NCBI RefSeq assembly: GCF_016892765.1
Contig: NZ_JAFEMD010000006.1
Span: 62,001 to 126,000 of the forward strand
Reading direction: 5' to 3'
DNA length: 64,000 bases
From: Microvirga arvi
GTDB lineage: Bacteria > Pseudomonadota > Alphaproteobacteria > Rhizobiales > Beijerinckiaceae
The notes under the pieces: model-generated
Seen by the model: only the letters and a program-made list of their open reading frames with translations
Databases searched by the model: none
What the model was told of the DNA's origin: nothing
Part shown: piece after piece, positions 47,832 to 56,671 of the stretch
Numbering within the stretch: the stretch's first letter is position 1
How the letters are laid out: the number at the start of each line of letters is the position of its first letter
Program-made: the position numbers and the translations under genes

Positions 47832-48920
47832 ATGGCCCGCATCACCATGAGGCAGCTTCTGGATCACGCAGCCGAGCACGGCTATGGCGTGCCTGCCTTC
47901 AACATCAACAACATGGAGCAGGCGCTCGCGATCATGGCGGCGGCAGGTGAGGTCGATGCGCCGGTGATCATCCAGGCGTCCCGCGGCGCGCGCTCCTATG
48001 CCAACGACGTCATGCTCAAGCACATGATGGACGCGGTGACCGAGATCTATCCGCAGATTCCTGTCTGCGTGCATCTCGATCACGGCAACGAGCCCGCCAC
48101 CTGCATGACTGCCATCCAGGCCGGCTTCACCTCGGTGATGATGGACGGCTCTCTCAAGGCTGACGGCAAGACCCCGGGCGACTGGGACTACAATGTCGGC
48201 GTCACCAAGAAGGTGGTCGAGATGGCCCATCTCGGCGGCATCTCGGTGGAGGGCGAGCTCGGCGTGCTGGGCTCTCTCGAGAGCGGCGAAGGCGAGGCCG
48301 AGGACGGCCACGGCGCCGAGGGCAAGCTCTCCCACGACCAGCTCCTGACGAATCCCGACGAGGCCGTGAAGTTCGTGGCCGAGACCAAGGTCGATGCGCT
48401 CGCCATCGCCATGGGCACCTCGCACGGCGCCTACAAGTTCACCCGCAAGCCCGACGGCGCGATCCTTGCGATGCACATCATCGAGGAGATCCACAAGAAG
48501 CTTCCGAACATGCACCTGGTGATGCACGGCTCGTCCTCGGTGCCGCAGGATCTGCAGGACATCATCAACCAGTACGGCGGCCAGATGAAGCCGACCTGGG
48601 GCGTTCCGGTGGAGGAGATCCAGCGCGGCATCAAGCACGGCGTGCGCAAGATCAACATCGACACCGACAACCGCATGGCCATGACCGGCCAGATCCGCAA
48701 GGTTCTCCAGGAGAACCCGGGCGAGTTCGATCCGCGCAAGTATCTGAAGCCCGCCATGGAGGCGATGACGAAGCTCTGCAAGCAGCGCCTGCAGGAGTTC
48801 AACACCGCCGGCCAGGCCTCGAAGATCAAGCGCGTCTATACGCTGGCCGAGATGGCCAAGCGCTACGCCTCCGGCGAGCTCGATCCGACCTTCGGGGCGA
48901 CCCGCCAAGCAGCGGAGTAA
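47832..48920 (+). CDS. fba: fructose-bisphosphate aldolase, class II
   Basis: Zinc-dependent aldolase. 362 residues from ATG 47832, which is 6 bases from GGAGG; the ATG at 47826 is too close. [28 protein letters not shown] with zinc-binding histidine, VEGELGVLG and [10 protein letters not shown]. Length and the EEDG-type insertion ([13 protein letters not shown]) fit the Calvin-cycle subtype (CbbA-like) of class II enzymes, common in Rhizobiales whether autotrophic or not. No RuBisCO gene in the window. Confidence 0.95.
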   Translation: MARITMRQLLDHAAEHGYGVPAFNINNMEQALAIMAAAGEVDAPVIIQASRGARSYANDVMLKHMMDAVTEIYPQIPVCVHLDHGNEPATCMTAIQAGFTSVMMDGSLKADGKTPGDWDYNVGVTKKVVEMAHLGGISVEGELGVLGSLESGEGEAEDGHGAEGKLSHDQLLTNPDEAVKFVAETKVDALAIAMGTSHGAYKFTRKPDGAILAMHIIEEIHKKLPNMHLVMHGSSSVPQDLQDIINQYGGQMKPTWGVPVEEIQRGIKHGVRKINIDTDNRMAMTGQIRKVLQENPGEFDPRKYLKPAMEAMTKLCKQRLQEFNTAGQASKIKRVYTLAEMAKRYASGELDPTFGATRQAAE

Positions 48921-48945
48921 AGAGGGCCTTCAGACACCGCTCTCT

Positions 48946-49199
48946 CTTCCCTCCCCCTTGCGGGGAGGGATTGAGGGTGGGGGTCGCAAAGTCAAAGCGC
49001 TATGCTGGATGTTTAGGCGCCACTCTCCCCGCCCCGTCATCACCGGCCTTGGGCCGGTGATCCCGATTGATTGAAGCGCTGAGCCTCACAGCATCGGGAT
49101 GGCCGGCACAACCGGCCATGACGTGCAGGTGTAACGGGGCGGTCTCACCCGGTCGTCCGACCCCCATCCCTGCCCCTCCCCGCAAGGGGGAGGGAAAAG
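48946..49199. repeat. family C inverted repeat carrying a family D repeat inside it
   Basis: Outer arms: CTTCCCTCCCCCTTGCGGGG...GGGTGGGGGTCGCAAAGTC and CACCCGGTCGTCCGACCCCCATCCC...CCCCGCAAGGGGGAGGGAA. Between them 49035-49123 is a complete family D element (CGTCATCACCGGCC...GGCCGGTGAT... GATGGCCGG...CCGGCCATGACG). The 404-base gap between fba and the ThiE-like gene holds essentially nothing else. Confidence 0.85.
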
Positions 49200-49324
49200 G
49201 CAGTTGCACAAAGCATTTCATCGATCTGGCTTTCGCCTCAATCATGATCGACAAGCGGGGCCTCGCAAGATGGCCCCGTTTTCGTTATGGGAACGCTGTC
49301 TTTCCTTTCTCGTGACCTGGATCC

Positions 49325-49975
49325 ATGGCCGATACCGCCGCCCGCCTCTACCTCATCACCCCTGTCCTGGAGGACGCCTCCTTCGCGCCGCAGCTCGCCG
49401 AGGCCTGCGCGACCAAAGCCGTGGCCGCAATCCTGCTGCGACTGGCTCCCGCCGACGAGCGCACCCTGATCAATCAGGTGAAGGCGCTGGCCCCGGTCGC
49501 CCAGGAGCACGGCGCGGCCGTGATCGTCACCACGGAAGCCAAGGCCGATCTCGCTGCCATCGCGGCGCGGGGCGGAGCAGACGGCGTCCATCTCACGGGC
49601 GGTCCCGCCCTCCTGCGGGAAATGCGCGACCGGCTGAAATCCGAGCGCGCCATCGGGGTCGGCGGCATCCGCACCAAGGACGATGCCATGTCTTTCGGCG
49701 AGGCCGGAGCCGACTACCTGCTCTTCGGCGAGCCGCGACCGGACGGGTCCCTTCCCTCCCTGGAGAGCGTGGTTGAGCGGGCTGCCTGGTGGGCCGAGAT
49801 CTTCGAGACGCCCTGCGCGGCCTATGCACCGAGCCTTGAGGCCGTCGAACCCTTGGCCGCCACGAACGCTGAATTCATCGCCCTCGGCGACGCGGTCTGG
49901 TACCACCCTGATGGCGCAGGGGCTGGCGTGAAGGCGGCGGCCGAGATCCTCGAGCGCGAGGGGGCGTCGCGCTGA
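49325..49975 (+). CDS. thiamine-phosphate synthase-like protein (ThiE family, divergent)
   Basis: 216 residues of the TenI/ThiE TIM-barrel family: RLYLITPVLED at the N terminus, ADGVHLTGGPALLREMR where true ThiE has GVHLGQ-D, IGVGGIRTKDDAMSFGEAGADYLLFGEPRP, and a C-terminal AAWWAEIFETPCAAYA segment. Loss of the usual HLGQ and the G-x-S motif variation suggest it may not make thiamine phosphate. Its stop overlaps the next start (TGATG), so it is coupled to the Sel1 protein. A role distinct from thiamine synthesis is possible. Confidence 0.75.
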   Translation: MADTAARLYLITPVLEDASFAPQLAEACATKAVAAILLRLAPADERTLINQVKALAPVAQEHGAAVIVTTEAKADLAAIAARGGADGVHLTGGPALLREMRDRLKSERAIGVGGIRTKDDAMSFGEAGADYLLFGEPRPDGSLPSLESVVERAAWWAEIFETPCAAYAPSLEAVEPLAATNAEFIALGDAVWYHPDGAGAGVKAAAEILEREGASR

Positions 49976-50874
49976 TGCGTCTCTCATGTATCATCGGTGG
50001 TGTGTTTCTCGCGGCGACCGCCACGGCAGGCCATGCGGCGCAACCCGATCTCGCCTATGGCGCCTACCAGCGCGGCCTGTATCAGATGGCCTTTCGCGAG
50101 GCGACCTTGCGGCTGGAGAAGAACAACAACGACGCCGCCGCCATGACCCTTTTGGGCGAACTCTATAACCAGGGCCTCGGCATCCCCGTGGACCCGAAGA
50201 AGGCCTCCGAGTGGTACCGCCTCGCCGCTCAGCGCGGCGATGCCCATGCGCTGGCAGCCCTTGGCCTGATGGCCCTCGACGGACGCGGCATGGCAAGGAA
50301 CACGGCTCAAGGAAAAGCCTGGCTTGAGGAAGCGGCCGCCAAGGGCAACGCGCTCGCCAGCCACAACCTTGCCCTGCTCCTGCTCACGAGCGAGACGAAC
50401 ACGGACCTGCAGAGGGCGGTCGAACTCCTGAAGAAGGCCTCGGATGCGGAGATCCCCGACGCGCAGCATGCGCTCGGTGTGCTCTACCTCAAGGGTCGCG
50501 GTGTCGAACGCAATGCCACCGAGGCCGCCCGCCTGTTCGAGCGCGCGGCCCGCAACGGCAGTTCGGTCGGCGAGGTGGAATATGCCATCCTGCTCTTCAA
50601 CGGCGATGGGGTCCCAGCGAGCGAGTCCCAGGCCGCCCGCTATTTCCGCCGCGCCGCCGCCAAGGGCAGCGCCATCGCCCAGAACCGCCTCGCCCGCCTG
50701 CTCGTGGCAGGTCGCGGAGTTCCCGCCAACAAGATCGATGCAGCCGCCTGGCATATCTTGGCGGCGGCCCAGGGACTCAGCGACCCCTGGCTCGACAATG
50801 CGCTCAAGAATTTGACCGCCGACGAGCGCACCCGCGCCGAGCGTCTGGCGGCCGAGCGCCTCGGGATGCGGTAA
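49975..50874 (+). CDS. periplasmic Sel1-repeat protein
   Basis: 299 residues: signal peptide (cleavage near AGHAA-QP, residue 22) followed by about six Sel1-like TPR repeats of 36 residues, recognisable by A-x-x-x-G-x-x-Y/L...G-x-G-V/I...A-x-x-W/L-x-x-x-A patterns (LGELYNQGLGIPVDPKKASEWYRLAAQRGD in part, LGVLYLKGRGVERNATEAARLF). Such proteins act as protein-protein scaffolds. Translationally coupled to the ThiE-like gene by a one-base overlap. Confidence 0.85.
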   Translation: MRLSCIIGGVFLAATATAGHAAQPDLAYGAYQRGLYQMAFREATLRLEKNNNDAAAMTLLGELYNQGLGIPVDPKKASEWYRLAAQRGDAHALAALGLMALDGRGMARNTAQGKAWLEEAAAKGNALASHNLALLLLTSETNTDLQRAVELLKKASDAEIPDAQHALGVLYLKGRGVERNATEAARLFERAARNGSSVGEVEYAILLFNGDGVPASESQAARYFRRAAAKGSAIAQNRLARLLVAGRGVPANKIDAAAWHILAAAQGLSDPWLDNALKNLTADERTRAERLAAERLGMR

Positions 50875-50887
50875 AAATTGCTCTTAC

Positions 50888-50977
50888 CGTCATCACCGGC
50901 CTTGTGCCGGTGATCTCGAATATTCTGAGCGCAATGCTCTTCTTATCGGGATGGCCGGGACAAGCCCGGCCATGACG
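50888..50977. repeat. extragenic inverted repeat, family D
   Basis: CGTCATCACCGGCCTTGTGCCGGTGAT...ATCGGGATGGCCGGGACAAGCCCGGCCATGACG. Two hairpins inside one large palindrome; after the Sel1 gene. Confidence 0.8.
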
Positions 50978-51121
50978 AGAAACAGATGGCAAACCGCACA
51001 AAACTGCACGGCGACGGATCAATCGGGCCTCCCGCCCGGTTATCCACCGCTTGACGCGAACCCATCCGTGGTCCATCGACCACATCTTCTTTGAAAACCG
51101 CTCTTTGCCAGGACCTGTACG

Positions 51122-51916
51122 ATGATCCGCTCGCCCCTCATGACCGTCATGACCGATGCCGTGATGAAGGCCTCGCGCTCCCTGAAGCGCGATTTCGGCG
51201 AGGTCGAGAACCTGCAGGTCTCCCGCAAGGGTCCGGGCGACTTCGTCTCGGCAGCCGACCGCAAGGCCGAGACGATCCTGCGCGAGTCGCTCGAGAAGTC
51301 CCGTCCCGGCTATGGTTTCGTCATGGAGGAGGGGGGCGTCATCGAGGGCACGGACACGAGCCACCGCTGGCACATCGACCCGCTCGACGGCACCACCAAC
51401 TTCCTGCACGGCCTGCCGCAATTCGCGATCTCCGTCGGCCTGGAGCGCGACGGCCAGATCGTCGCCGGCGTGATCTACGATCCGGCCAAGGACGAGCTCT
51501 TCATTGCCGAGCGCGGCAAGGGCGCCTATCTCAACAACCGGCGCATCCGCGTGGCGGCCCGCGGCGACCTCGCCGATGCGGTGGTGGCCTGCGGCCTGCC
51601 CCATATCGGCAAAGGCGATCATGGCCTTTTCCTGCGCGAGACCGCCACCGTCATGGGCTATGTGGGCGGCATGCGCCGCTGGGGCGCGGCGGCCCTCGAT
51701 CTCGCCTATGTGGCCTGCGGCCGCTTCGACGCCTATTGGGAGCGGGGCCTGAATTCCTGGGACATTGCCGCCGGCATCCTCATGATCCGCGAGGCAGGCG
51801 GCTTCGTCTCCGATGCCGATGGCGGCAGCGATCCGATGGCCAAGGGTTCGATCGCCTGCGGCAACGAGATCATGCACCGGGAGCTTCTCAAGCTCCTGAA
51901 GAAGGCGAAGGGTTGA
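51122..51916 (+). CDS. suhB: inositol monophosphatase family protein
   Basis: Mg-dependent sugar/inositol phosphatase of the SuhB type, 264 residues. Metal-binding residues: Glu in FVMEEGG (about 69-70), HIDPLDGTTNFLHG (Asp86, Asp89) and SWDIAAGILMIREAGG. KGPGDFVSAADRKAE is typical of SuhB-like enzymes. A GC-rich hairpin (CGGGC-ctccc-GCCCG) sits in the 5-prime region near 51027 with no T-tract. Function in inositol or in ribosome biogenesis as for E. coli SuhB cannot be separated by sequence. Confidence 0.9.
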   Translation: MIRSPLMTVMTDAVMKASRSLKRDFGEVENLQVSRKGPGDFVSAADRKAETILRESLEKSRPGYGFVMEEGGVIEGTDTSHRWHIDPLDGTTNFLHGLPQFAISVGLERDGQIVAGVIYDPAKDELFIAERGKGAYLNNRRIRVAARGDLADAVVACGLPHIGKGDHGLFLRETATVMGYVGGMRRWGAAALDLAYVACGRFDAYWERGLNSWDIAAGILMIREAGGFVSDADGGSDPMAKGSIACGNEIMHRELLKLLKKAKG

Positions 51917-51985
51917 TATTTCTGTTCGTGCCGGTTCAAGCCAACCATGCTCGCGCTTGATCCTTTGAGCGGGCGCGGTCACATT

Positions 51986-52095
51986 AGTGCATCGTGCGGA
52001 AAAGTGGCCCAGGTTTTCCGCGCCGAGCGATGCACCCCTTAAGGGAGCATCGGATCGATCCCAAAAGTGGTTTCCACTTTTGGGCCGAGGCTCCA
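51986..52095. repeat. extragenic palindromic repeat, family A, full copy
   Basis: TGCATCGTGCGGAAAAGTGGCCCAGGTTTTCCGCGCCGAGCGATGCA, then GGAGCATCGGATCGATCCCAAAAGTGG...CCACTTTTGGGCCGAGGCTCC. The second hairpin ends 35 bases before the stator-like gene start, so it lies in its 5-prime UTR. Confidence 0.85.
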
Positions 52096-52129
52096 GGTCA
52101 GTCCCGAAGCACGAATGCACAGGATAACG

Positions 52130-53092
52130 ATGGCGGACCAACCCCTTACCCCACCGCGGATCTATCTCATCCGCATGGCGGTCTTTCTGGTTCTGGCAGG
52201 GTTTGTCGCCTTCATCCTGTACCGGCAGATCTGGGAGGCCTTCCAGGCCAATCCCGGGCTCAATGCCCTGATTCTGGGCGTGATGTTCATCGGCATCGTG
52301 CTGGCGATCCGCCAGGTCTGGCGCCTGTTTCCCGAGGTTCGCTGGGTCAATACCCTCCAGCGAACCGAGGAAGGACTGGTGGCTCCCGAGCAGCCGGTGC
52401 TGCTCGCTCCCCTCTCCGCCCTTCTCGGCAACCGGCCGGGCCAGTCCGGCTTCTCCGTCGCCGCGACCCGCTCGGTCCTCGATTCCATCGGCGCCCGCCT
52501 CGATGAGAGCCGCGAGATCGTGCGCTATCTGGCCGGCCTCCTGGTCTTCCTTGGCCTGCTCGGCACCTTCTGGGGCCTCATCGACACGGTCGGCTCGGTC
52601 GGGCGCATCATCTCCTCGCTGCGCACCGGCCAGGATTCGGCGGTTCTGTTCGACGAACTCAAGAACTCGCTCGCCGGCCCCCTGCAGGGCATGGGCCTCT
52701 CCTTCTCGGCTTCTCTCTTCGGCCTGGCAGGCTCCCTCGTCCTCGGGTTTCTCGATCTCCAGGCCGGTCAGGCCCAGAACCGCTTCTACACTGAGCTGGA
52801 GGACTGGCTCGCCACTTCCACCATGGACACGCCCTCCGAGCCCTCCCTGCGCCCCGGCGCCAGCCCGGACCTGGCGATCGCCCTCAACCGGCTGACTGCT
52901 GCCGTCAATGACGGCGGCGGCGGCCGCGCGGCGACGCAGGCCATGGCCAATCTGGCGGAGGGCGTTCAGGGTCTCGTCCAGCACATGCGGGCCGAGCAGC
53001 AGATGATCCGCGACTGGGTGGAGGCCCAGGCTACCCGCGAGAAGGAGCTGAAGCAGGTGCTCGACCGCCTCTCCCGTGAAAGGCTGCCCTGA
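52130..53092 (+). CDS. MotA/TolQ/ExbB-like proton-channel protein
   Basis: 320 residues from ATG 52130 (AGGA upstream). Membrane helices at about 12-31, 45-62, 139-160 and 186-208; the third and fourth (LLVFLGLLGTFWGLIDTVGSV and MGLSFSASLFGLAGSLVLGFLD) match the proton-channel domain, with the TFWG and Ser/Gly pattern typical of this group. The C-terminal 90 residues are cytoplasmic and helical. One-base overlap (TGATG) with the following MotB/OmpA-like gene marks a two-gene stator unit. No flagellar genes are near, so a non-flagellar envelope function is likely. Confidence 0.88.
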   Translation: MADQPLTPPRIYLIRMAVFLVLAGFVAFILYRQIWEAFQANPGLNALILGVMFIGIVLAIRQVWRLFPEVRWVNTLQRTEEGLVAPEQPVLLAPLSALLGNRPGQSGFSVAATRSVLDSIGARLDESREIVRYLAGLLVFLGLLGTFWGLIDTVGSVGRIISSLRTGQDSAVLFDELKNSLAGPLQGMGLSFSASLFGLAGSLVLGFLDLQAGQAQNRFYTELEDWLATSTMDTPSEPSLRPGASPDLAIALNRLTAAVNDGGGGRAATQAMANLAEGVQGLVQHMRAEQQMIRDWVEAQATREKELKQVLDRLSRERLP

Positions 53093-54120
53093 TGCCGATC
53101 TCGAGCGCGGGCGGACGGCGGCGCGGGCGCGGCGGCCAGATCAATTACTGGCCGGGCTTCGTGGATGCCCTGTCCACCCTGCTGCTGGCCATCATCTTCC
53201 TGATCTCCGTCTTCACGGTCGGACAGTTCTTCCTGTCGCGCGAGCTGTCGGGCCGCGACACGGTGCTCGACCGCCTCAACCGCCAGATTTCCGAACTCAC
53301 CGACCTTCTCTCCCTGGAGCGTTCGAGCCGGCGCACCATCGAGGATACGGTCACCTCCCTGCAGACCACGCTGCGCGCCAACGAGGCCGAGCGGGCGCGC
53401 CTCCAGAGCCTTCTCGACAGCGGCGGCGCAGCGCAGGCCCAGGCGCAGCAACTGGGCACGCAGCTCGAAACCGAACGCCAGGCCACAGGGCGCGCCTTAA
53501 GCCAGGTCGAGATCCTCAACCAGCAGATCGCCGCCATGCGCCGCCAGCTGGCGGCGCTGGAGGATGCGCTCGCAGCCTCGGAGAACCGGGACAAGGAGAG
53601 CCAGGCCCGCATCGCCGATCTCGGTAGCCGCCTCAATGTGGCGCTGGCCCAGCGGGTGCAGGAACTGGCCCGCTACCGCTCCGACTTCTTCGGGCGCCTG
53701 AGGCAGATTCTCGGCAACCGCCCGGACGTGCGCATCGTCGGCGACCGCTTCGTCTTCCAGTCGGAGGTGCTCTTCCCCGGCGGCCAGGCGACGCTGCGCC
53801 CCGAGGCCTCCGGCGAGATCGACCGCATCGCCAGCGCCCTGATCGAGCTGGAACGTCAGGTTCCGCCCGACATTCCCTGGGTGATCCGCGTCGACGGCCA
53901 CACCGACCAGCGTCCCATCGCGACATCGCAATTCCCGTCGAACTGGGCCCTCTCGTCCGCCCGCGCCATCGCCGTGGTGCAGGCCCTGGTCGCCCGGGGC
54001 ATCCAGCCCCAGCACCTCGTCGCCGCCGGCTTCGGCGAATTCCAGCCGCTGGATAACGGCACGACGGAAGAATCTTACGCCCGCAACCGGCGCATCGAGC
54101 TGAAGCTGACGGAGCGGTAA
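53092..54120 (+). CDS. MotB/OmpA-like peptidoglycan-binding protein
   Basis: 342 residues: Arg/Gly-rich cytoplasmic N terminus, a membrane helix (about 24-46) with Asp25 in GFVDALSTLLLAIIFL placed like the proton-accepting Asp of MotB, a long periplasmic coiled coil (about 55-190), and a C-terminal OmpA/MotB domain (FVFQSEVLFPGGQATL, VDGHTDQRPI, LSSARAIAVVQAL, GFGEFQPLD, NRRIELKLTER). Coupled to the MotA/TolQ-like gene. Confidence 0.92.
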   Translation: MPISSAGGRRRGRGGQINYWPGFVDALSTLLLAIIFLISVFTVGQFFLSRELSGRDTVLDRLNRQISELTDLLSLERSSRRTIEDTVTSLQTTLRANEAERARLQSLLDSGGAAQAQAQQLGTQLETERQATGRALSQVEILNQQIAAMRRQLAALEDALAASENRDKESQARIADLGSRLNVALAQRVQELARYRSDFFGRLRQILGNRPDVRIVGDRFVFQSEVLFPGGQATLRPEASGEIDRIASALIELERQVPPDIPWVIRVDGHTDQRPIATSQFPSNWALSSARAIAVVQALVARGIQPQHLVAAGFGEFQPLDNGTTEESYARNRRIELKLTER

Positions 54121-54123
54121 GTC

Positions 54124-54297
54124 TCAGGCCTTCCCCAGCGCCTGCGCCACATCCTGGACCTGATCGCCGACGCGCCGGATCGCCTCCACCACGTGATGGC
54201 GGGGGACGTTCCAGCGGTTGGACCAGTACTGGAGATCCCAGGGTTCGTGGACGTTGATGCGGGACGAATCCTGCGGATGTCTCTTGCTGACGGCCAT
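54124..54297 (-). CDS. small DUF3606-family protein
   Basis: 57 residues, below usual gene-finding cutoffs. ATG 54297 is preceded by GGGAGG 5 bases upstream; the stop is at 54124-54126. The sequence (SRINVHEPWDLQYWSNRWNV, then IRRVGDQVQDVAQALGK) matches DUF3606, a family of tiny alphaproteobacterial proteins of unknown function. Convergent with the MotB-like gene, three bases from its stop. Confidence 0.85.
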   Translation of the reverse strand: MAVSKRHPQDSSRINVHEPWDLQYWSNRWNVPRHHVVEAIRRVGDQVQDVAQALGKA

Positions 54298-54394
54298 GCC
54301 GTCCTCCCGACCGATCCTAAGGCTTGAACCTGATCAGATGGGGGCGGGTGATCGAATGTCAGCCACCCCGGCAATCTCTTTCGACGAAAACCAC

Positions 54395-56194
54395 TTATTC
54401 CGCAGCCTCGCTGTGCTCCTGCGCACCTGTGAACTGCAGCCGCGCCAGGCGGGCATAAAGACCGCCCTGAGCGAGCAAAGTCTCGTGGGTCCCCTCCTCC
54501 GCAATCTGCCCCTGGTCCATGACCAAGATCCTGTCGGCGGAGCGGACGGTGGCCAAGCGATGGGCAATGACCAGGGTGGTGCGGCTCTCCATCAGCCGGT
54601 CGAGGGCCGTCTGCACCTTGCGTTCGCTCTCCGCATCGAGCGCCGAAGTCGCCTCGTCGAGGAGCAGGATCGGCGCGTCCTTGAGGATGGCGCGGGCGAT
54701 GGCGAGGCGCTGGCGCTGGCCGCCGGAGAGAGTCACGCCGCGTTCGCCGATCAGGGTCCCGTAGCCCTTGGGCAGGGCCTGAATGAAGCCCTCGGCGGAG
54801 GCAAGCTCGGCCGCGCGCCGTACCTCCTCCTCCGTCGCCTCGGGGCGGCCGTAGCGGATGTTGTCGAGGACGCTCGCGGCGAAGATCGTCGGCTCCTGCG
54901 GCACGAGGGCCATGCGGGCGCGAACTGCAAACGGGTCCGCTTCGGTGATGGCGACGCCATCGACCCGGATCGCGCCGCTTTGCGGGTCGTAGAAGCGAAG
55001 TAGAAGCTGGAGGATGGTGCTCTTGCCCGCACCCGAGGGCCCGACGATGGCAACCCGCTCGCCGGACGCCACCGTAAAGCTCAAGCCGTGGAGGGCTCGC
55101 TGCTCCGAGCGGGTCGGATAGGCGAAATGCACATTTTCGAAAGCCACCGTGCCGAGCGGCGGCTCCGGCAGGGGCTTTGGATCGCGCGGCGCTTCGACGG
55201 CAGGCTTGGCGGCAAGAATTTCCCCTAAGCGCTCTGCAGCGCCGGCGGCCTGGGCGAGTTCGCCATAGACCTCGGACAGCTGGCCGAGGGAGCTTGCGGC
55301 AAAGACCGCGTAGAGCACGAACTGCGACAGGCGCCCACCCGTCATGGTGCCCGCCAGCACGTCCTGAGCCCCATACCAGAGCACGCCCACGACGCTCGCC
55401 GAGACCAGGAAGATGCCCGCGCCCGTCAAAAAGGCCCGCATGGTGGTGGAGAGCCGTGCCGCGCCGAACGCCTCCTCGGCGGCTGCCGCGAAGCGGGACG
55501 CGGTGGCGCTCTCCATGCCGAAGGCCTGCATGGTGCGCACGGCGCCGATGGCCTCCGCCGCATACGCCGCGGCGTCGGCCAGACGATCCTGCGCGGCCCG
55601 CGACCGCCGCCGCACGGCTCTGCCCGAAAAGACGAGAGGCAGGACGATGACGGGTATGGCGAGAAGCACGAGGGCCGAAAGCTTCGGGCTCGTGATGATC
55701 ATGAGCACCGTTGCACCCAGGAACAGAAAGAGATTCCGCAGCGCGATCGAGATGCTGACCCCAAAGGCCGCCTTGACCTGGGTGGTATCGGCGGTGAGCC
55801 GCGAGACGATCTCGCCGCTCCTGGTCTGGTCGAAGAAGGCCGGATCGAGGGAGGTCAAGTGCCGGAACACGGCGGAGCGCAAGTCCGCCACCACCCGCTC
55901 GCCGAGGGTGATGACGCAGTAATAGCGCAGGGCGCTGGCCAGGGCCAGGACGCCGACCACCATGATCAGGACAACGAAATAGGCATTGATGTAGGCCCTG
56001 CCCTCGTCCGAGAAGCCGAAATCGATCACCCGGCGCACGGCGATGGGAACGACGAGCGTGGCAGCAGATGCCATGACGAGAGCCGCCAGCGCCGCGGCGA
56101 TCCTGCCCTTGTAAGCGAGGCCGTAGGGAACGAGCGGCCTCAGGGCGCTCAGAGCAGCCTTGGGGCGGTTCTGCTCCTGGGATTGATCGGCCAT
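54395..56194 (-). CDS. ABC exporter with fused membrane and ATPase domains
   Basis: 599 residues from ATG 56194 (AAGGG upstream; longer frames rejected). Six membrane helices in the first 320 residues (ABC-type exporter TMD with FDQTRSGEIVSRLTADTTQ), then an ATPase with Walker A GPSGAGKST, signature LSGGQRQRLAIARAIL, Walker B ILLLDEATSALD and the H-loop TLVIAHRLATV. Resembles MsbA/LipA and multidrug half-transporters; substrate unknown. Works as a homodimer by family rule. Confidence 0.9.
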   Translation of the reverse strand: MADQSQEQNRPKAALSALRPLVPYGLAYKGRIAAALAALVMASAATLVVPIAVRRVIDFGFSDEGRAYINAYFVVLIMVVGVLALASALRYYCVITLGERVVADLRSAVFRHLTSLDPAFFDQTRSGEIVSRLTADTTQVKAAFGVSISIALRNLFLFLGATVLMIITSPKLSALVLLAIPVIVLPLVFSGRAVRRRSRAAQDRLADAAAYAAEAIGAVRTMQAFGMESATASRFAAAAEEAFGAARLSTTMRAFLTGAGIFLVSASVVGVLWYGAQDVLAGTMTGGRLSQFVLYAVFAASSLGQLSEVYGELAQAAGAAERLGEILAAKPAVEAPRDPKPLPEPPLGTVAFENVHFAYPTRSEQRALHGLSFTVASGERVAIVGPSGAGKSTILQLLLRFYDPQSGAIRVDGVAITEADPFAVRARMALVPQEPTIFAASVLDNIRYGRPEATEEEVRRAAELASAEGFIQALPKGYGTLIGERGVTLSGGQRQRLAIARAILKDAPILLLDEATSALDAESERKVQTALDRLMESRTTLVIAHRLATVRSADRILVMDQGQIAEEGTHETLLAQGGLYARLARLQFTGAQEHSEAAE

Positions 56195-56357
56195 GTTACC
56201 CTTCGTCATCCGAAATCTGGTCGTGGGATGGTTTAGCACCTTTGCGCCGGCTTGTTTCAAGGTCTTAAGTGAGGTATAGGCGCGCATTCATCAATTCAGG
56301 CTCGATCTCACATTGCGGGCTGACCAGACTTGGCTGGCCGCAAGAAGGACTATGGCA

Positions 56358-56597
56358 ATGGCGCGCAAAGACACCGATCATCCCGACTACCACTTCATCA
56401 AAGTGGTCATGACCAACGGCACCGAGTACACCACCCGCTCGACCTACGGCAAAGAGGGCGACACCCTCAACCTCGACATCGACCCGAACACCCATCCGGC
56501 CTGGACCGGCGGTACGCAGCAGCTGCTCGACCGCGGCGGCCGCGTGTCGCGCTTCAACTCGAAGTTCGGCGGCCTGGGCCTCGGCGCCAAGAAGTAA
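56358..56597 (+). CDS. rpmE: 50S ribosomal protein L31
   Basis: 79 residues from ATG 56358, 8 bases from AAGGA (56345-56349); the ATG at 56352 is too close. [21 protein letters not shown] and [15 protein letters not shown] are characteristic of the Rhizobiales L31. The zinc-binding CxxC of the long form is absent, so this is a cysteine-free version. Confidence 0.95.
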   Translation: MARKDTDHPDYHFIKVVMTNGTEYTTRSTYGKEGDTLNLDIDPNTHPAWTGGTQQLLDRGGRVSRFNSKFGGLGLGAKK

Positions 56598-56634
56598 CCG
56601 GGCGCCTCGCGCTGGTTGCTTCAAACCGGAATGC

Positions 56635-56663
56635 GAAAAGCCCCGCTTCGGCGGGGCTTTTTC
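56635..56663. terminator. bidirectional intrinsic terminator
   Basis: AAAAGCCCCGC-ttcg-GCGGGGCTTTTT. Between convergent rpmE and the RcdA-like gene; UUCG-type loop, strong stem. Confidence 0.92.
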
Positions 56664-56671
56664 TTGGCGTT

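Noticed and set aside
43443..48920. Calvin-cycle operon
   Set aside because: tkt, gap, pgk and a CbbA-type aldolase are present, but there is no RuBisCO, phosphoribulokinase or cbbR; the set also serves glycolysis, gluconeogenesis and the pentose phosphate pathway.
50985..51121. suhB-type small RNA (mmgR-like) upstream of the inositol monophosphatase gene
   Set aside because: A GC-rich hairpin is present but there is no T-tract on either strand and the unpaired pyrimidine-rich pattern of that RNA is not recognisable.
52130..54120. Zorya-like anti-phage motor (ZorA/ZorB)
   Set aside because: The MotA/MotB-like pair superficially fits ZorAB, but no ZorC/ZorD, helicase or nuclease gene is adjacent, and neighbours are housekeeping genes (SuhB, DUF3606, ABC exporter).
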